NCBI RefSeq assembly: GCF_022751215.1
Contig: NZ_JAICDG010000008.1
Span: 248,001-312,000, forward strand
Direction of reading: 5' to 3'
DNA length: 64,000 nucleotides
Source of the DNA: Actinomadura terrae
GTDB taxonomy: Bacteria; Actinomycetota; Actinomycetes; Streptosporangiales; Streptosporangiaceae
Part shown: one piece after another, positions 1 through 7,983 of the stretch
Layout: each line of letters begins with the position of its first letter
Numbering within the stretch: the stretch's first letter is position 1
Made by a program: the position numbers and the translations under genes
Notes under the pieces: model-generated
Told to the model about the DNA's origin: nothing
The model's database searches: none
Seen by the model: only the letters and a program-made list of their open reading frames with translations

Positions 1-1240
1 GGACCTTCTGCGCGGCGACGGTCGCGTCCCAGGTCTGCGGGGGCGACAGGCAGGTGTCGCAGTTTCCGCAGGGGCCGCCCGTCTGGCCGAAGTAGTTCAG
101 CAGCTGGACGCGGCGGCACTCGACGGTCTCGCAGAGGGCGAGCATCGAGTCGAGGTGGGTGCTCTGGCGGCGGCGATGGGCGGCGTCGCCGTCGCCGCCG
201 TCGATCATCTTGCGGAGGTTGACGACGTCCTGGAGGCCGTAGGCGAGCCAGGCCGTGGACGGGAGGCCGTCGCGTCCGGCGCGTCCGGTCTCCTGGTAGT
301 AGCCCTCGACGGACTTGGGCAGGTCGAGGTGGGCGACGAAGCGGACGTCGGGCTTGTCGATGCCCATGCCGAACGCGATCGTCGCGACGATGACCAGGCC
401 GTCCTCGCGCAGGAAGCGGGACTGGTGTTCGGCGCGCATCCGCGCGTCCAGGCCCGCGTGGTAGGGGAGCGCCTCGATGCCGTTCTGGGTGAGGAACTCG
501 GCGTGCTTCTCCACCGAGTTGCGCGACAGGCAGTACACGATGCCCGCGTCGCCCTGGTGCTCGTTGCGCAGCAGGTGCAGGAGCTGGCGTTTCGCGTCGG
601 TCTTCGGCTCGATGCGGTACTGGATGTTCGGCCGGTCGAAGCTCGCGACGAAGTGCTTCGCCTGCTCCAGGTTGAGCCGGGACGCGATCTCCGCGCGGGT
701 CGCCTCGGTGGCGGTGGCGGTGAGGGCGATGCGCGGGACGTCCGGCCAGCGCTCGTGCAGACCCGACAGCATCAGGTAGTCGGGACGGAAGTCGTGCCCC
801 CACTGGGAGACGCAGTGCGCCTCGTCGATCGCGAACAGCGCGATCGTGGCGCGGTCGAGCAGCTCGATCGTGGACGCGAGGCGGAGCCGCTCGGGGGCCA
901 GGTAGAGCAGGTCGAGCTCGCCCGCCGCGAACTGGGCCTCGACGACGCGGCGCTCGTCGTGGTCCAGGGTGGAGTTGAGGAACCCGGCCTGGACGCCGAG
1001 GGCGCGCAGCGCGTCCACCTGGTCCTGCATGAGGGCGATGAGCGGCGAGATGACGACGCCGGTGCCCTTCCGGACCTGCGCGGGGATCTGGTAGCACAGC
1101 GACTTCCCGCCGCCGGTCGGCATCAGCACGAGCGCGTCGCCGCCGTTGACGACGTGATCGATGATCTCGCCCTGCCCGTCACGGAACGCGTCGTAGCCGA
1201 ACACGCGCCGCAGCGTCTCCAGCGCCTCGGGGGAAGCCAT
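1..1240 (-). CDS. recQ: RecQ-family ATP-dependent DNA helicase, C-terminus cut by window edge
   Basis: 3'-5' SF2 DNA helicase for recombination and replication-fork repair. About 413 residues are visible, starting at the ATG complementary to 1238-1240. Reading inward one sees Walker A (MPTGGGKSLCYQ), the DEAH box in a typical RecQ context (AIDEAHCVSQWGHDFRPDYL), motif VI (QETGRAGRDG), and the RecQ zinc-binding cysteines (CRRVQLL, then CGNCDTC). Both RecA-like lobes and most of the zinc/RQC region are therefore present. The gene runs off the left end, so any winged-helix or HRDC domain cannot be judged. The reverse-complement ORF on the plus strand is a shadow. Confidence 0.95.
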   Translation of the reverse strand, partial: MASPEALETLRRVFGYDAFRDGQGEIIDHVVNGGDALVLMPTGGGKSLCYQIPAQVRKGTGVVISPLIALMQDQVDALRALGVQAGFLNSTLDHDERRVVEAQFAAGELDLLYLAPERLRLASTIELLDRATIALFAIDEAHCVSQWGHDFRPDYLMLSGLHERWPDVPRIALTATATEATRAEIASRLNLEQAKHFVASFDRPNIQYRIEPKTDAKRQLLHLLRNEHQGDAGIVYCLSRNSVEKHAEFLTQNGIEALPYHAGLDARMRAEHQSRFLREDGLVIVATIAFGMGIDKPDVRFVAHLDLPKSVEGYYQETGRAGRDGLPSTAWLAYGLQDVVNLRKMIDGGDGDAAHRRRQSTHLDSMLALCETVECRRVQLLNYFGQTGGPCGNCDTCLSPPQTWDATVAAQKV

Positions 1241-1320
1241 CGCCCCATCCTAGGAGCCGCCACCGACACCCGTCCCAAGGACGGCCGAGCGAGCGGCCGG
1301 AGACGTCCCGACGACCGCTC

Positions 1321-1980
1321 TCAGGAACCGAGCCGTTCGACCAGCTCCGGCGTGATCTCGTCCAGATGCCGGACGACGCGGGCGGCGAGGGCCAGCGCGT
1401 CCGGGGCGGGCGGGTGCTCCTCGCGCGGGACGGCGATCACCCGCATCCCCGCCGCGTGCGCCGAACGCAGGCCGTTGGAGGAGTCCTCGATGGCGACGCA
1501 GGCGGCGGCCGGGGTCTCCAGTTGCGCCGCGACCATGAGGTAGCCGTCGGGCTCCGGCTTCCCCCGGTCGACCTCCTCGGTGGAGACGGTGGCGCGGAAC
1601 AGCGCGTCCACCCCGAGCTTGCCGAGGGCGAGGTCGATCAGCGCGCGGGGCGACGAACTGGCCAGCCCCAGCGGACGGTGTTCGGCCATCCGCTGGACGG
1701 CCTCCCGCGCGCCCGGAAGCAGCGGCGGCCCGTCCGAGTAGCGCTGGGACATCTGGTCGATCACCTCGTAGGCGACCTCGTCGGGGGTGACGCCGTCGAC
1801 GAGTTCGGTCGCGATGTAGTCGGCCCATTCGGCGGCGCTCATGCCCATCAGCCGGTCCTGGGTGTCGGGGAGCCAGCGTCCACCGTGCGCGGACACGTAG
1901 CCGCGGCGGACCTCCTCCCACAGCGGTTCGGAGTCGATCAGGACCCCGTCCAGGTCGAACACGATGGCCTGCACGGGCAT
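1321..1980 (-). CDS. HAD-superfamily hydrolase, beta-phosphoglucomutase/phosphatase-like
   Basis: 219-residue Rossmannoid phosphatase or phosphomutase. Motif I with the nucleophilic Asp is FDLDGVLIDSE at residues 8-18, motif II is the Ser of LASSSPR, motif III is the Lys of RGKPEPDGY, and motif IV is AIEDSSNG. The inserted helical cap after motif I marks subfamily I. The substrate cannot be read from sequence: sugar phosphates, phosphoglycolate and 2-deoxyglucose-6-phosphate are all possible. The start is supported by GAGGAGGGG just upstream of ATG. It lies behind recQ on the same strand with an 80-bp gap. Confidence 0.88.
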   Translation of the reverse strand: MPVQAIVFDLDGVLIDSEPLWEEVRRGYVSAHGGRWLPDTQDRLMGMSAAEWADYIATELVDGVTPDEVAYEVIDQMSQRYSDGPPLLPGAREAVQRMAEHRPLGLASSSPRALIDLALGKLGVDALFRATVSTEEVDRGKPEPDGYLMVAAQLETPAAACVAIEDSSNGLRSAHAAGMRVIAVPREEHPPAPDALALAARVVRHLDEITPELVERLGS

Positions 1981-2159
1981 GGGCCCCTCCTCGTTCGGTG
2001 CGGTCTCCCGGCAACGATCACTACCCGGTGCGATGGCCGGAGAACCGCGGGTACGAGCCGAACGGAAGTTCTTCGGCGGGGGAGGCGCCGTCCGGGGGGT
2101 CTCTGGCAGGGTGGGGGACCTCCGTCCCCCTCCGGAGTCACAGCAGAGGAGATCTGCCC

Positions 2160-2624
2160 ATGGTGTTCCTCGGTTTCCTGCTCGTCGCGGCGGCCCTCGT
2201 GGTGGCGGTCGGCGTCGTCCTCGACAACACGGGTCCCATGCACCTCACGCTCTTCGGCGAGACGGTGCCGGGAGTGGACAACCAATGGCAGGTCTTCCTG
2301 GCGGGCGCCGCCGTGGCCCTCGCCTTCATCGCCGGGGCGATGCTCACGTTCATGGGCGCCGGACGCGTCATGCGCACCCGCCGCGACCTCCGCTACCTGC
2401 GCGAGGAACACGAGGAGTCGCTTTCGACCCTGGAGATGGAGAAGCGGCAACTTCAGCGGGAGCTCGCGCGCATCAGGCAGAGCACAGCCGCGGCTCCTCA
2501 GCCCACGGCCCCGGCACCGGACGCCGGGGTACCGGCTGCGGCAGGCGCGGCGCCGCGTCCCGGAGGCGGCGCGTCCCGGCAGCAGAACCCCGCCGCCTCG
2601 CCCTTCTTCGACCGCCGCGACTAA
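2160..2624 (+). CDS. LapA-like small membrane protein
   Basis: 154 residues with two N-terminal membrane helices (about 3-21 and 44-66) and a charged coiled-coil stretch (about 75-105), then an Ala/Pro/Gln-rich low-complexity tail ending FDRRD. This is the pattern of the LapA domain family (lipopolysaccharide-assembly protein A, DUF1049-like), which in Gram-positives is a small envelope protein of unknown role. The frame stays open upstream to 1998, but the ATG at 2160 follows AGAGGAG at a proper distance and the extension has no membrane or family character. Confidence 0.75.
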   Translation: MVFLGFLLVAAALVVAVGVVLDNTGPMHLTLFGETVPGVDNQWQVFLAGAAVALAFIAGAMLTFMGAGRVMRTRRDLRYLREEHEESLSTLEMEKRQLQRELARIRQSTAAAPQPTAPAPDAGVPAAAGAAPRPGGGASRQQNPAASPFFDRRD

Positions 2625-2714
2625 TCCTCCTCGTACCGGATGATGAGTGAGGCGCACGGCGAAATCGCCATGTAGAGGGATGGCATCCGCGTCCCCGACC
2701 AGCATGATCGTGGT

Positions 2715-3092
2715 GTGCGGATACTTCTCAAGATCGGCATCACGGCGGCCGCCCTGGGGGCGGCCACGGCGCTGCTCGACGGCATCACGGTCTCCGGTGA
2801 CACGGCCGGACGGCGCGCGCTGACGCTGGTCGCCGTCGCGGTCATCTTCGGCCTGGTCAACGCCATCATCAAGCCGATCGTGAAGACGCTCGGCTGCGCC
2901 CTCTACATCCTCACGCTCGGGCTCATCGGCCTGGTGGTGAACGGGCTGCTGCTGTGGCTGACCAGCGTCGTCGCCGACCGCCTGGACCTGCCCTTCCACG
3001 TCGCCGGCTTCTGGCCCGCCTTCTGGGGCGCCATCGTCGTCGGCGTGGTCGGCTGGCTCCTCCACCTCGTCCTCGGCGGGGACGACGACTAG
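2715..3092 (+). CDS. Phage-holin-4 / YvlD-type small membrane protein
   Basis: 125 residues with four hydrophobic helices and a short acidic C-terminus (GGDDD). The segment FGLVNAIIKPIVKTL is characteristic of the mycobacteriophage D29-like holin family (Phage_holin_4_2, YvlD). Most chromosomal members are not phage genes; they are small envelope-stress or membrane proteins. Nothing else here is phage-like, so a resident envelope protein is the better reading. GTG start. Confidence 0.8.
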   Translation: MRILLKIGITAAALGAATALLDGITVSGDTAGRRALTLVAVAVIFGLVNAIIKPIVKTLGCALYILTLGLIGLVVNGLLLWLTSVVADRLDLPFHVAGFWPAFWGAIVVGVVGWLLHLVLGGDDD

Positions 3093-3131
3093 TCGACCTC
3101 CGGCCCGGCGTCCTCAGCCGCGCGACGCGTC

Positions 3132-5840
3132 CTAGCCCTCGCCGGCTGAGGCGACGCGGGCGAAGGGGGAGCCCGTCTCCGCTCCCGCGCCGCCGACGAG
3201 GATCCAGCGGCGGGAGCGGACGGCGCCGACCAGGAACTCCGCGTCGGTGAGCCGTCCCGTGTCCGCGACGATCAGCGCGTCGAACTCCTCCCCGGCGGCG
3301 GTGAGCCCGATGCCGAGCGGGGTGCCGACGACCAGGTCGGCGGTGCGGAGCAGGACCTCGGCCGCGCCGTCGGCGGCGTCGCCGCCGTCCAGATAGGCCG
3401 TGAGCTGCTCGATCCGCGCCATGGCCCGCGACTGGTGCCTGCCGATCAGCTCGGGCTCGCCGACCGGGTCCGAGCCGCAGATCTCCCGGACGTTCTCGCG
3501 GGAGCGCGCCTCCGCCTCGACCGCGGTCTCCAGATCGTTCTCGCGGGACGCCAGCTCCGCCTCGGCCTCCGCCGTGCGCCGCTCCAGCGCGGACCGGGTC
3601 TCGACCGCATGCGCGGCCGCGGCCTCCGCGGCGGCCTTGGCCCGCCCGGCGGTGGCGAGGGCATCCTCCCGGGCCTGGCGCGCGGCCTCCACCCGCTCCT
3701 CGATCGCCCGCGCGGCCTGCTGCGCGACGCGGGCCTCCATGCTCATCTGCGTGGCCCTGTCCACGGACTCGGCGGCCAGCCTCGCCTGCTCCTGGTAGGC
3801 GGCGGCCGCCTTCTCCCGCTCGGACGCGAGCCAGACGAGCTCCGTGCCGAGGCGTTCCTGCGCGTCCCGTGCGGTCGCGAGCCGCGTCCCGCCGTCGTTG
3901 ACGAACGCCGCGAGCTCCTGGTGCCGCCGCTCCGCCTTCTCCGCCGCGTCCTTGGCCTCCTGGGCGCGCCTGGCCGCCTCGTCCGCCTCCCGGGCGCGGG
4001 CCTTGACCTCGGCGCGCAGGCCGCTCAGCCCGGACGGCGGGGACGCCACGTGCATCCGCTGCCCGAACGTCATCTTCCGCTTCATCGCCGACAGCGCCGA
4101 CTCCGCCGAGACGAGCCGGTAGTAGGCGGCGTGGCCCTCCCCCGAGGCGTCCGCGTCGGCCGCCACCAGCCGCTGCGCCTCCTCGGCGACGCCCGGAAGC
4201 GCCTCCCTCGCCCGCTCCAGCTCGTCGGTGAGCGACGCCTCGAGGTCGCGCGCCGCCTGGAGCTCGGACTGCGCGGTCGCGTTGCGCGCCTCCAGCTCGG
4301 CGCAGCGGGCGTGGGCGGCGTCGGCGTCGCGGGTGTGGTCGCTCGCGTCGGCGGCCGCCGCGTCCGCCACCGCTTGGCGCCGCTCGGCCTCCTCCTTCGG
4401 CCCCGCCAGCTCGGCCTCCGCCTCGTCCTGGACGGCGATGAGCCGCTCCGCCTCAGCCTCCGCGTCCACCGCGCCCTGCTCGGCCGCCGCGACCGCCGTG
4501 CCCGCGTCCTCGATCTCCTTGGCGAGCGCGGCCAGTTCGGCCTCCAGCTCCGCGCGGCGCCGCGCGTTCTCGTCCTGGACGGCTTGCAGCGCCGCCGCGT
4601 CCCGTGGCCACTGCTCCAGCCACATCAACCCGCGCTTGAGCAGGCGCGCCTCCGTCTCCCAGGACTGCCGCCACGCCTCCCCCACGGGCCGGACGACCGC
4701 GTCCCGCACCCACTCCTCGGGGTCCCCGGCCGCCTCCGCGGGCTCCGGAAGATCGGGGAGGGTCATGTCGAGATTGCCCTCGTCGTTGAAGTTCAGCGGC
4801 CTGAACTCGACGGTGCCGTTGGACCCGAACTCGCCACGCGGCATCGGCCCGGCAGGCTCGACCGGCGGCGTCGCCGGGCGCGTCTCGACCAGGAGGGCGA
4901 AGGCGTCGTCCCGCATGCCCCGCAGAAGTTCCTCGGCCCGCTCCTGGTCGGGTGCAAGAAGGAGGGCCCGCTCGTTCGCGTCCAACACTTCCTGGACGGC
5001 CGCGCGGACGGCGGCGTCCCCGTCCTCCGCCTCGACAATCCGAACATCATCGGAATCCAGGGAGCCCGGGGCGAGGAGCAACCTGGCCAGCGCCTCCCAA
5101 TCCCCGACGACCCGCCGCTCCCTGAACGCGCGCACCGCCGCGACATAGACCCCCCACCCGACCGCCTCGGACGAGGCCCCCCGCAACCGCGCCTCACGCT
5201 CCTCGAACGCCTCGGTCAACCCCCCATAAGCGGACTCGACCAGACAAGCCCCATCCCATAGCGGCCCAGGCTCCGCACCCGCCTGCGCGTCCGCTATCGC
5301 GACCGGATCGAGTTCCGCTGTGGGATTGAGCTCCGCGCCCGCGTCCGCCTGCGCGTCCACCTCCGCCTGTGGGGCCGCTCCCGCCCGGGAAATGCCGCCC
5401 GGCTCCGCGCCTGGCTGCGCATCCACGACCGGTGCCGCAATCGGATCGAGTTCTGCGGTCGGATTGAGGTCCGCGCCTGGCTCGGGCGCTGTGCGCGAGA
5501 CCAGATCCGCGCTCGCCTCCGGCTGCGCGTCCACCTCCGCCTGGGTGCCCAGCTCCGTGGTCGGCCACGCGATCTTGTCTGGTTCACCGAGCGGGTCGGT
5601 TGCTGCGACTGGATCGAGTTCCGCGGTCGGCGGTGCGAGGGGGGTGGGGTCTGTGGGCGCTTCTGGGTTTGTGGGGGGTTGTGCGGCCGCTAGTGGTTCC
5701 GCGTCCGGGATTGTTGCCGCGGCCGGGTCGGGCTCCGGGAGCGGTGCCGTGGTCTTCTCCGGAGGATTTTCCGGAGCGTGGACGGGGTGCTCGTCCCCGT
5801 TCGGCTTGTTGGGCTCTGCTGACTGCTTCACCGACGCCAT
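3132..5840 (-). CDS. Long coiled-coil protein with an apparently inactivated SF1-helicase core
   Basis: 902 residues. Residues 1-195 are Pro/Ala/Glu-rich with imperfect internal repeats (AELDPVAA at 73, AELDPIAA at 128, AELDPVAI at 175). Residues 266-309 read like the start of a UPF1/DNA2-type SF1 helicase lobe: VRIVEAEDGDAAV sits where Walker A GPPGTGKT should be, followed by a motif-Ia-like ALLLAPDQERAEELL. About 395-790 is a long Ala/Glu/Arg coiled coil. Residues 834-882 resemble motif II and the following strand (ADLVVGTPLGIG, FDALIVADTGRLTDAEF, WILVGG), with the expected DEA replaced by ADTG. Both nucleotide-binding motifs are thus lost. The role is unknown; a structural or decoy ATPase-like scaffold is an inference. 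The stop lies 40 bp from the convergent holin-like gene. Confidence 0.7.
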   Translation of the reverse strand: MASVKQSAEPNKPNGDEHPVHAPENPPEKTTAPLPEPDPAAATIPDAEPLAAAQPPTNPEAPTDPTPLAPPTAELDPVAATDPLGEPDKIAWPTTELGTQAEVDAQPEASADLVSRTAPEPGADLNPTAELDPIAAPVVDAQPGAEPGGISRAGAAPQAEVDAQADAGAELNPTAELDPVAIADAQAGAEPGPLWDGACLVESAYGGLTEAFEEREARLRGASSEAVGWGVYVAAVRAFRERRVVGDWEALARLLLAPGSLDSDDVRIVEAEDGDAAVRAAVQEVLDANERALLLAPDQERAEELLRGMRDDAFALLVETRPATPPVEPAGPMPRGEFGSNGTVEFRPLNFNDEGNLDMTLPDLPEPAEAAGDPEEWVRDAVVRPVGEAWRQSWETEARLLKRGLMWLEQWPRDAAALQAVQDENARRRAELEAELAALAKEIEDAGTAVAAAEQGAVDAEAEAERLIAVQDEAEAELAGPKEEAERRQAVADAAAADASDHTRDADAAHARCAELEARNATAQSELQAARDLEASLTDELERAREALPGVAEEAQRLVAADADASGEGHAAYYRLVSAESALSAMKRKMTFGQRMHVASPPSGLSGLRAEVKARAREADEAARRAQEAKDAAEKAERRHQELAAFVNDGGTRLATARDAQERLGTELVWLASEREKAAAAYQEQARLAAESVDRATQMSMEARVAQQAARAIEERVEAARQAREDALATAGRAKAAAEAAAAHAVETRSALERRTAEAEAELASRENDLETAVEAEARSRENVREICGSDPVGEPELIGRHQSRAMARIEQLTAYLDGGDAADGAAEVLLRTADLVVGTPLGIGLTAAGEEFDALIVADTGRLTDAEFLVGAVRSRRWILVGGAGAETGSPFARVASAGEG

Positions 5841-5911
5841 CCCGTTCCAGATCGACCCCGGGGCCGTATTTCTCCCCTTCTGCTCCGGACTAACGTCTCA
5901 CAGCTTATGGA

Positions 5912-6892
5912 TCAGTGGTGTTCGGCGAGAACGGCATGATGATCTTCGCCGGGGCCGGGCCGTGGATCCGGGTGGACGAGGGCGCCTGACAGGCGGGGGA
6001 GCGCGTGCAGGAGGCTGTGCTCGGCGTCCACGGCTACGCGGTGGGCCTGGACGATCGTGGAGAGCGGGTCGACGATCACGTCGCACTCGGCGCGGAGGCG
6101 GTGGCCGATCCAGCGGAGGCGGACGGAGCCGACGCCGAGGACGCCGCGCGTCCCGCGCAGGGCCTCCTCGGCGCGGTCCACCAGGGCGGGGTCGACGGCG
6201 TCCATCAGGCGGCGCCCCACCTCGCGGGCCGTTTGCCACAGGACGGCGAGGATCGCGAGGGTGATCAGGAGGCCGACCACGGGGTCGGCCCAGGGGAGGC
6301 CGAGGGCGAGGCCTCCGGCGCCGAGCAGGACGGCGAGGGACGCGAAGCCGTCCGTGCGGGCGTGGAGGCCGTCGGCGACCAGGGCGGCCGAGCCGATCCG
6401 GCGGCCCACGCGGACGCGGTAGCGGGCGACGAGTTCGTTGCCCAGGAACCCGGCGAGCCCGGCCAGGGCGACCGCCCAGAGGTTTTCCACAGGCTGTGGA
6501 TGAGCGAGGCGGTGGACGGCCGCGTACCCGGCGGCCACCGAGGAAGCGGCGACCGCGAGCACGATCACGACGCCCGCGAGGTCCTCGGCGCGGCCGTAGC
6601 CGTAGGTGTAGCGGCGTGTCGGGGGGCGCCTGCCCAGCACGAACGCGATGGCCAGCGGGACGGCGGTCAGCGCGTCCGCCGCGTTGTGCAGGGCGTCGCC
6701 GAGCAGCGCGACGGACCCGGAGAACGCGAACACCACGGCCTGGACGAGTGTCGTGGCGCCCAGGCCGGCCAGCGAGATCCACAGCGCCCGCATGCCTTCG
6801 GCGCTGCCCTCCAGCGCGGAGTCGACCTTGTCCGCCGCCCCGTGGGAATGCGGCCGCAGGTGGTGGAGCCGCCCGTGACGATGCTCGCTCAT
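5912..6892 (-). CDS. Cation diffusion facilitator (CDF) metal efflux transporter
   Basis: 326 residues with a His-rich cytoplasmic N-terminus (SEHRHGRLHHLRPHSHG), about six membrane helices and a C-terminal ferredoxin-like cytoplasmic domain. The transport-site signature is visible in TM2 (LLGDALHNAADAL) and TM5 (VADGLHARTDGF), giving the two His/Asp pairs typical of zinc-type CDF proteins. It should export Zn2+, Co2+ or Fe2+ in exchange for protons. The C-terminus is also His-rich (GEDHHAVLAEHH), which suggests metal sensing. No adjacent metal regulator is seen. Confidence 0.9.
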   Translation of the reverse strand: MSEHRHGRLHHLRPHSHGAADKVDSALEGSAEGMRALWISLAGLGATTLVQAVVFAFSGSVALLGDALHNAADALTAVPLAIAFVLGRRPPTRRYTYGYGRAEDLAGVVIVLAVAASSVAAGYAAVHRLAHPQPVENLWAVALAGLAGFLGNELVARYRVRVGRRIGSAALVADGLHARTDGFASLAVLLGAGGLALGLPWADPVVGLLITLAILAVLWQTAREVGRRLMDAVDPALVDRAEEALRGTRGVLGVGSVRLRWIGHRLRAECDVIVDPLSTIVQAHRVAVDAEHSLLHALPRLSGALVHPDPRPGPGEDHHAVLAEHH

Positions 6893-6966
6893 CCCCCCAC
6901 GATGACTCAGAAATCGCGTTGCGGCATCTCGACAACAGCGTCGTTTTCGCAGGTGCGGGGCGGTGG

Positions 6967-7983
6967 TCAGTGCGGATTGGTGGCCAGCAGCTCCGCCAGG
7001 AGGTCGTCGAGGGTGACGATGCCCGCGAACTCGTCGCGGGCGTCGTTCACGACCGCGAAGGCCGCCCGCGTCCGGCGCATCTGGCTCACCGCGTCCAGCA
7101 CGGTCGTCTCCGCCTTCAGGACGGGCGCCGGGTGCGCCAGGTCGGCCGCGCGGCGTTCGCTGTCGGGTTCGGTGATGGCCGCGCGGACGTGCACGATCCC
7201 GGTCATCGTGCCGTCCTCATCGCGGACGAGCAGCCGGTTGTGGCCGCTGGCGGTCGCGGTCCGGCGGATCTGCGCGGCGGTCGCGTCCGCGCCGATCGTG
7301 GTCACCGACGTGGCGGGGACGACCAGCGGCCCCACGGTCGCGACCCGCGCGGCGATGGCGCGGCCGAGCAGTTCGTGGTCGTGCCTGCCGATCAGGCCGA
7401 GGCGGCGCGACTCGCCGAGCAGGTGGCTGAGGCGGGCCGGGTCGGTGTGGCTGTCCAGCTCGTCGCGGGGCGTGACGCCGATCAGCCGCAGCAGCGCGTT
7501 CGTCGTGGCGTTCAGCGCCGACAGGACGGGACGGGAGACCTTCGCGAAGCCCCGGAACGGCAGCGCCAGCAGCAGCGCCGATCTTTCCGGATGGGTGATC
7601 GCCCAGGACTTCGGCGCCATCTCCCCGACGACCATGTGCAGGAAGGTCACGACGGCGAGCGCGCAGGCCAGCGCGATCGCCTTCGAGCCCGCCTCGGGGA
7701 CCCCGGCGGCGTGCAGCGGCGGTTCCAGGACGTGCTCGAACGCGGGCTCGGTGACGATCGCGAGGCCGAGCGAGCACATCGTGATCCCGAACTGCGCGCC
7801 CGCCAGCATCAGCGACAGCTCGCGGACGCCCGCGACGGCCGCCACGGCGGGACGGCTGCCCTTGGCCGCCGCGCGTTCGAGCTGCGAGCGGTTGGCCGCC
7901 ACCAGCGCGAACTCGGCGGCGACGAAGAATCCGTTGCCGATCAGCAGCAGGACGGTGATCAGCAGCGAGGTCAGCGGGTCCAC
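6967..7983 (-). CDS. Hemolysin-like CNNM-family protein with CBS pair (downstream gene of tandem)
   Basis: 338 residues: DUF21/CNNM transmembrane domain (about 1-180), then a Bateman CBS pair ending in VTLDDLLAELL. CNNM/CorC proteins act in Mg2+ or Co2+ extrusion at the cytoplasmic membrane. The frame is open far upstream, but that extension is only a shadow of the next gene. The GTG at 7983 is preceded by AGGAGG six bases away and its first residues (VDPLTSLLITVLLLIGNGFF) form the expected first membrane helix. It overlaps the upstream paralogue by 13 bp, so the two are co-translated. No separate CorC_HlyC C-terminal domain is evident, unlike in the upstream copy. Confidence 0.88.
   Translation of the reverse strand: MDPLTSLLITVLLLIGNGFFVAAEFALVAANRSQLERAAAKGSRPAVAAVAGVRELSLMLAGAQFGITMCSLGLAIVTEPAFEHVLEPPLHAAGVPEAGSKAIALACALAVVTFLHMVVGEMAPKSWAITHPERSALLLALPFRGFAKVSRPVLSALNATTNALLRLIGVTPRDELDSHTDPARLSHLLGESRRLGLIGRHDHELLGRAIAARVATVGPLVVPATSVTTIGADATAAQIRRTATASGHNRLLVRDEDGTMTGIVHVRAAITEPDSERRAADLAHPAPVLKAETTVLDAVSQMRRTRAAFAVVNDARDEFAGIVTLDDLLAELLATNPH

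Noticed and set aside
155..1543. 462-codon plus-strand frame across recQ and the HAD gene
   Set aside because: Antisense shadow of two well-recognised minus-strand genes; low-complexity Arg/Val/Glu translation.
2715..3092. Prophage holin
   Set aside because: No lysin, tail, integrase or other phage gene is near; chromosomal members of this family are common.
3435..5261. 608-codon plus-strand frame opposite the coiled-coil gene
   Set aside because: GC-driven shadow; no domain, no start signal.
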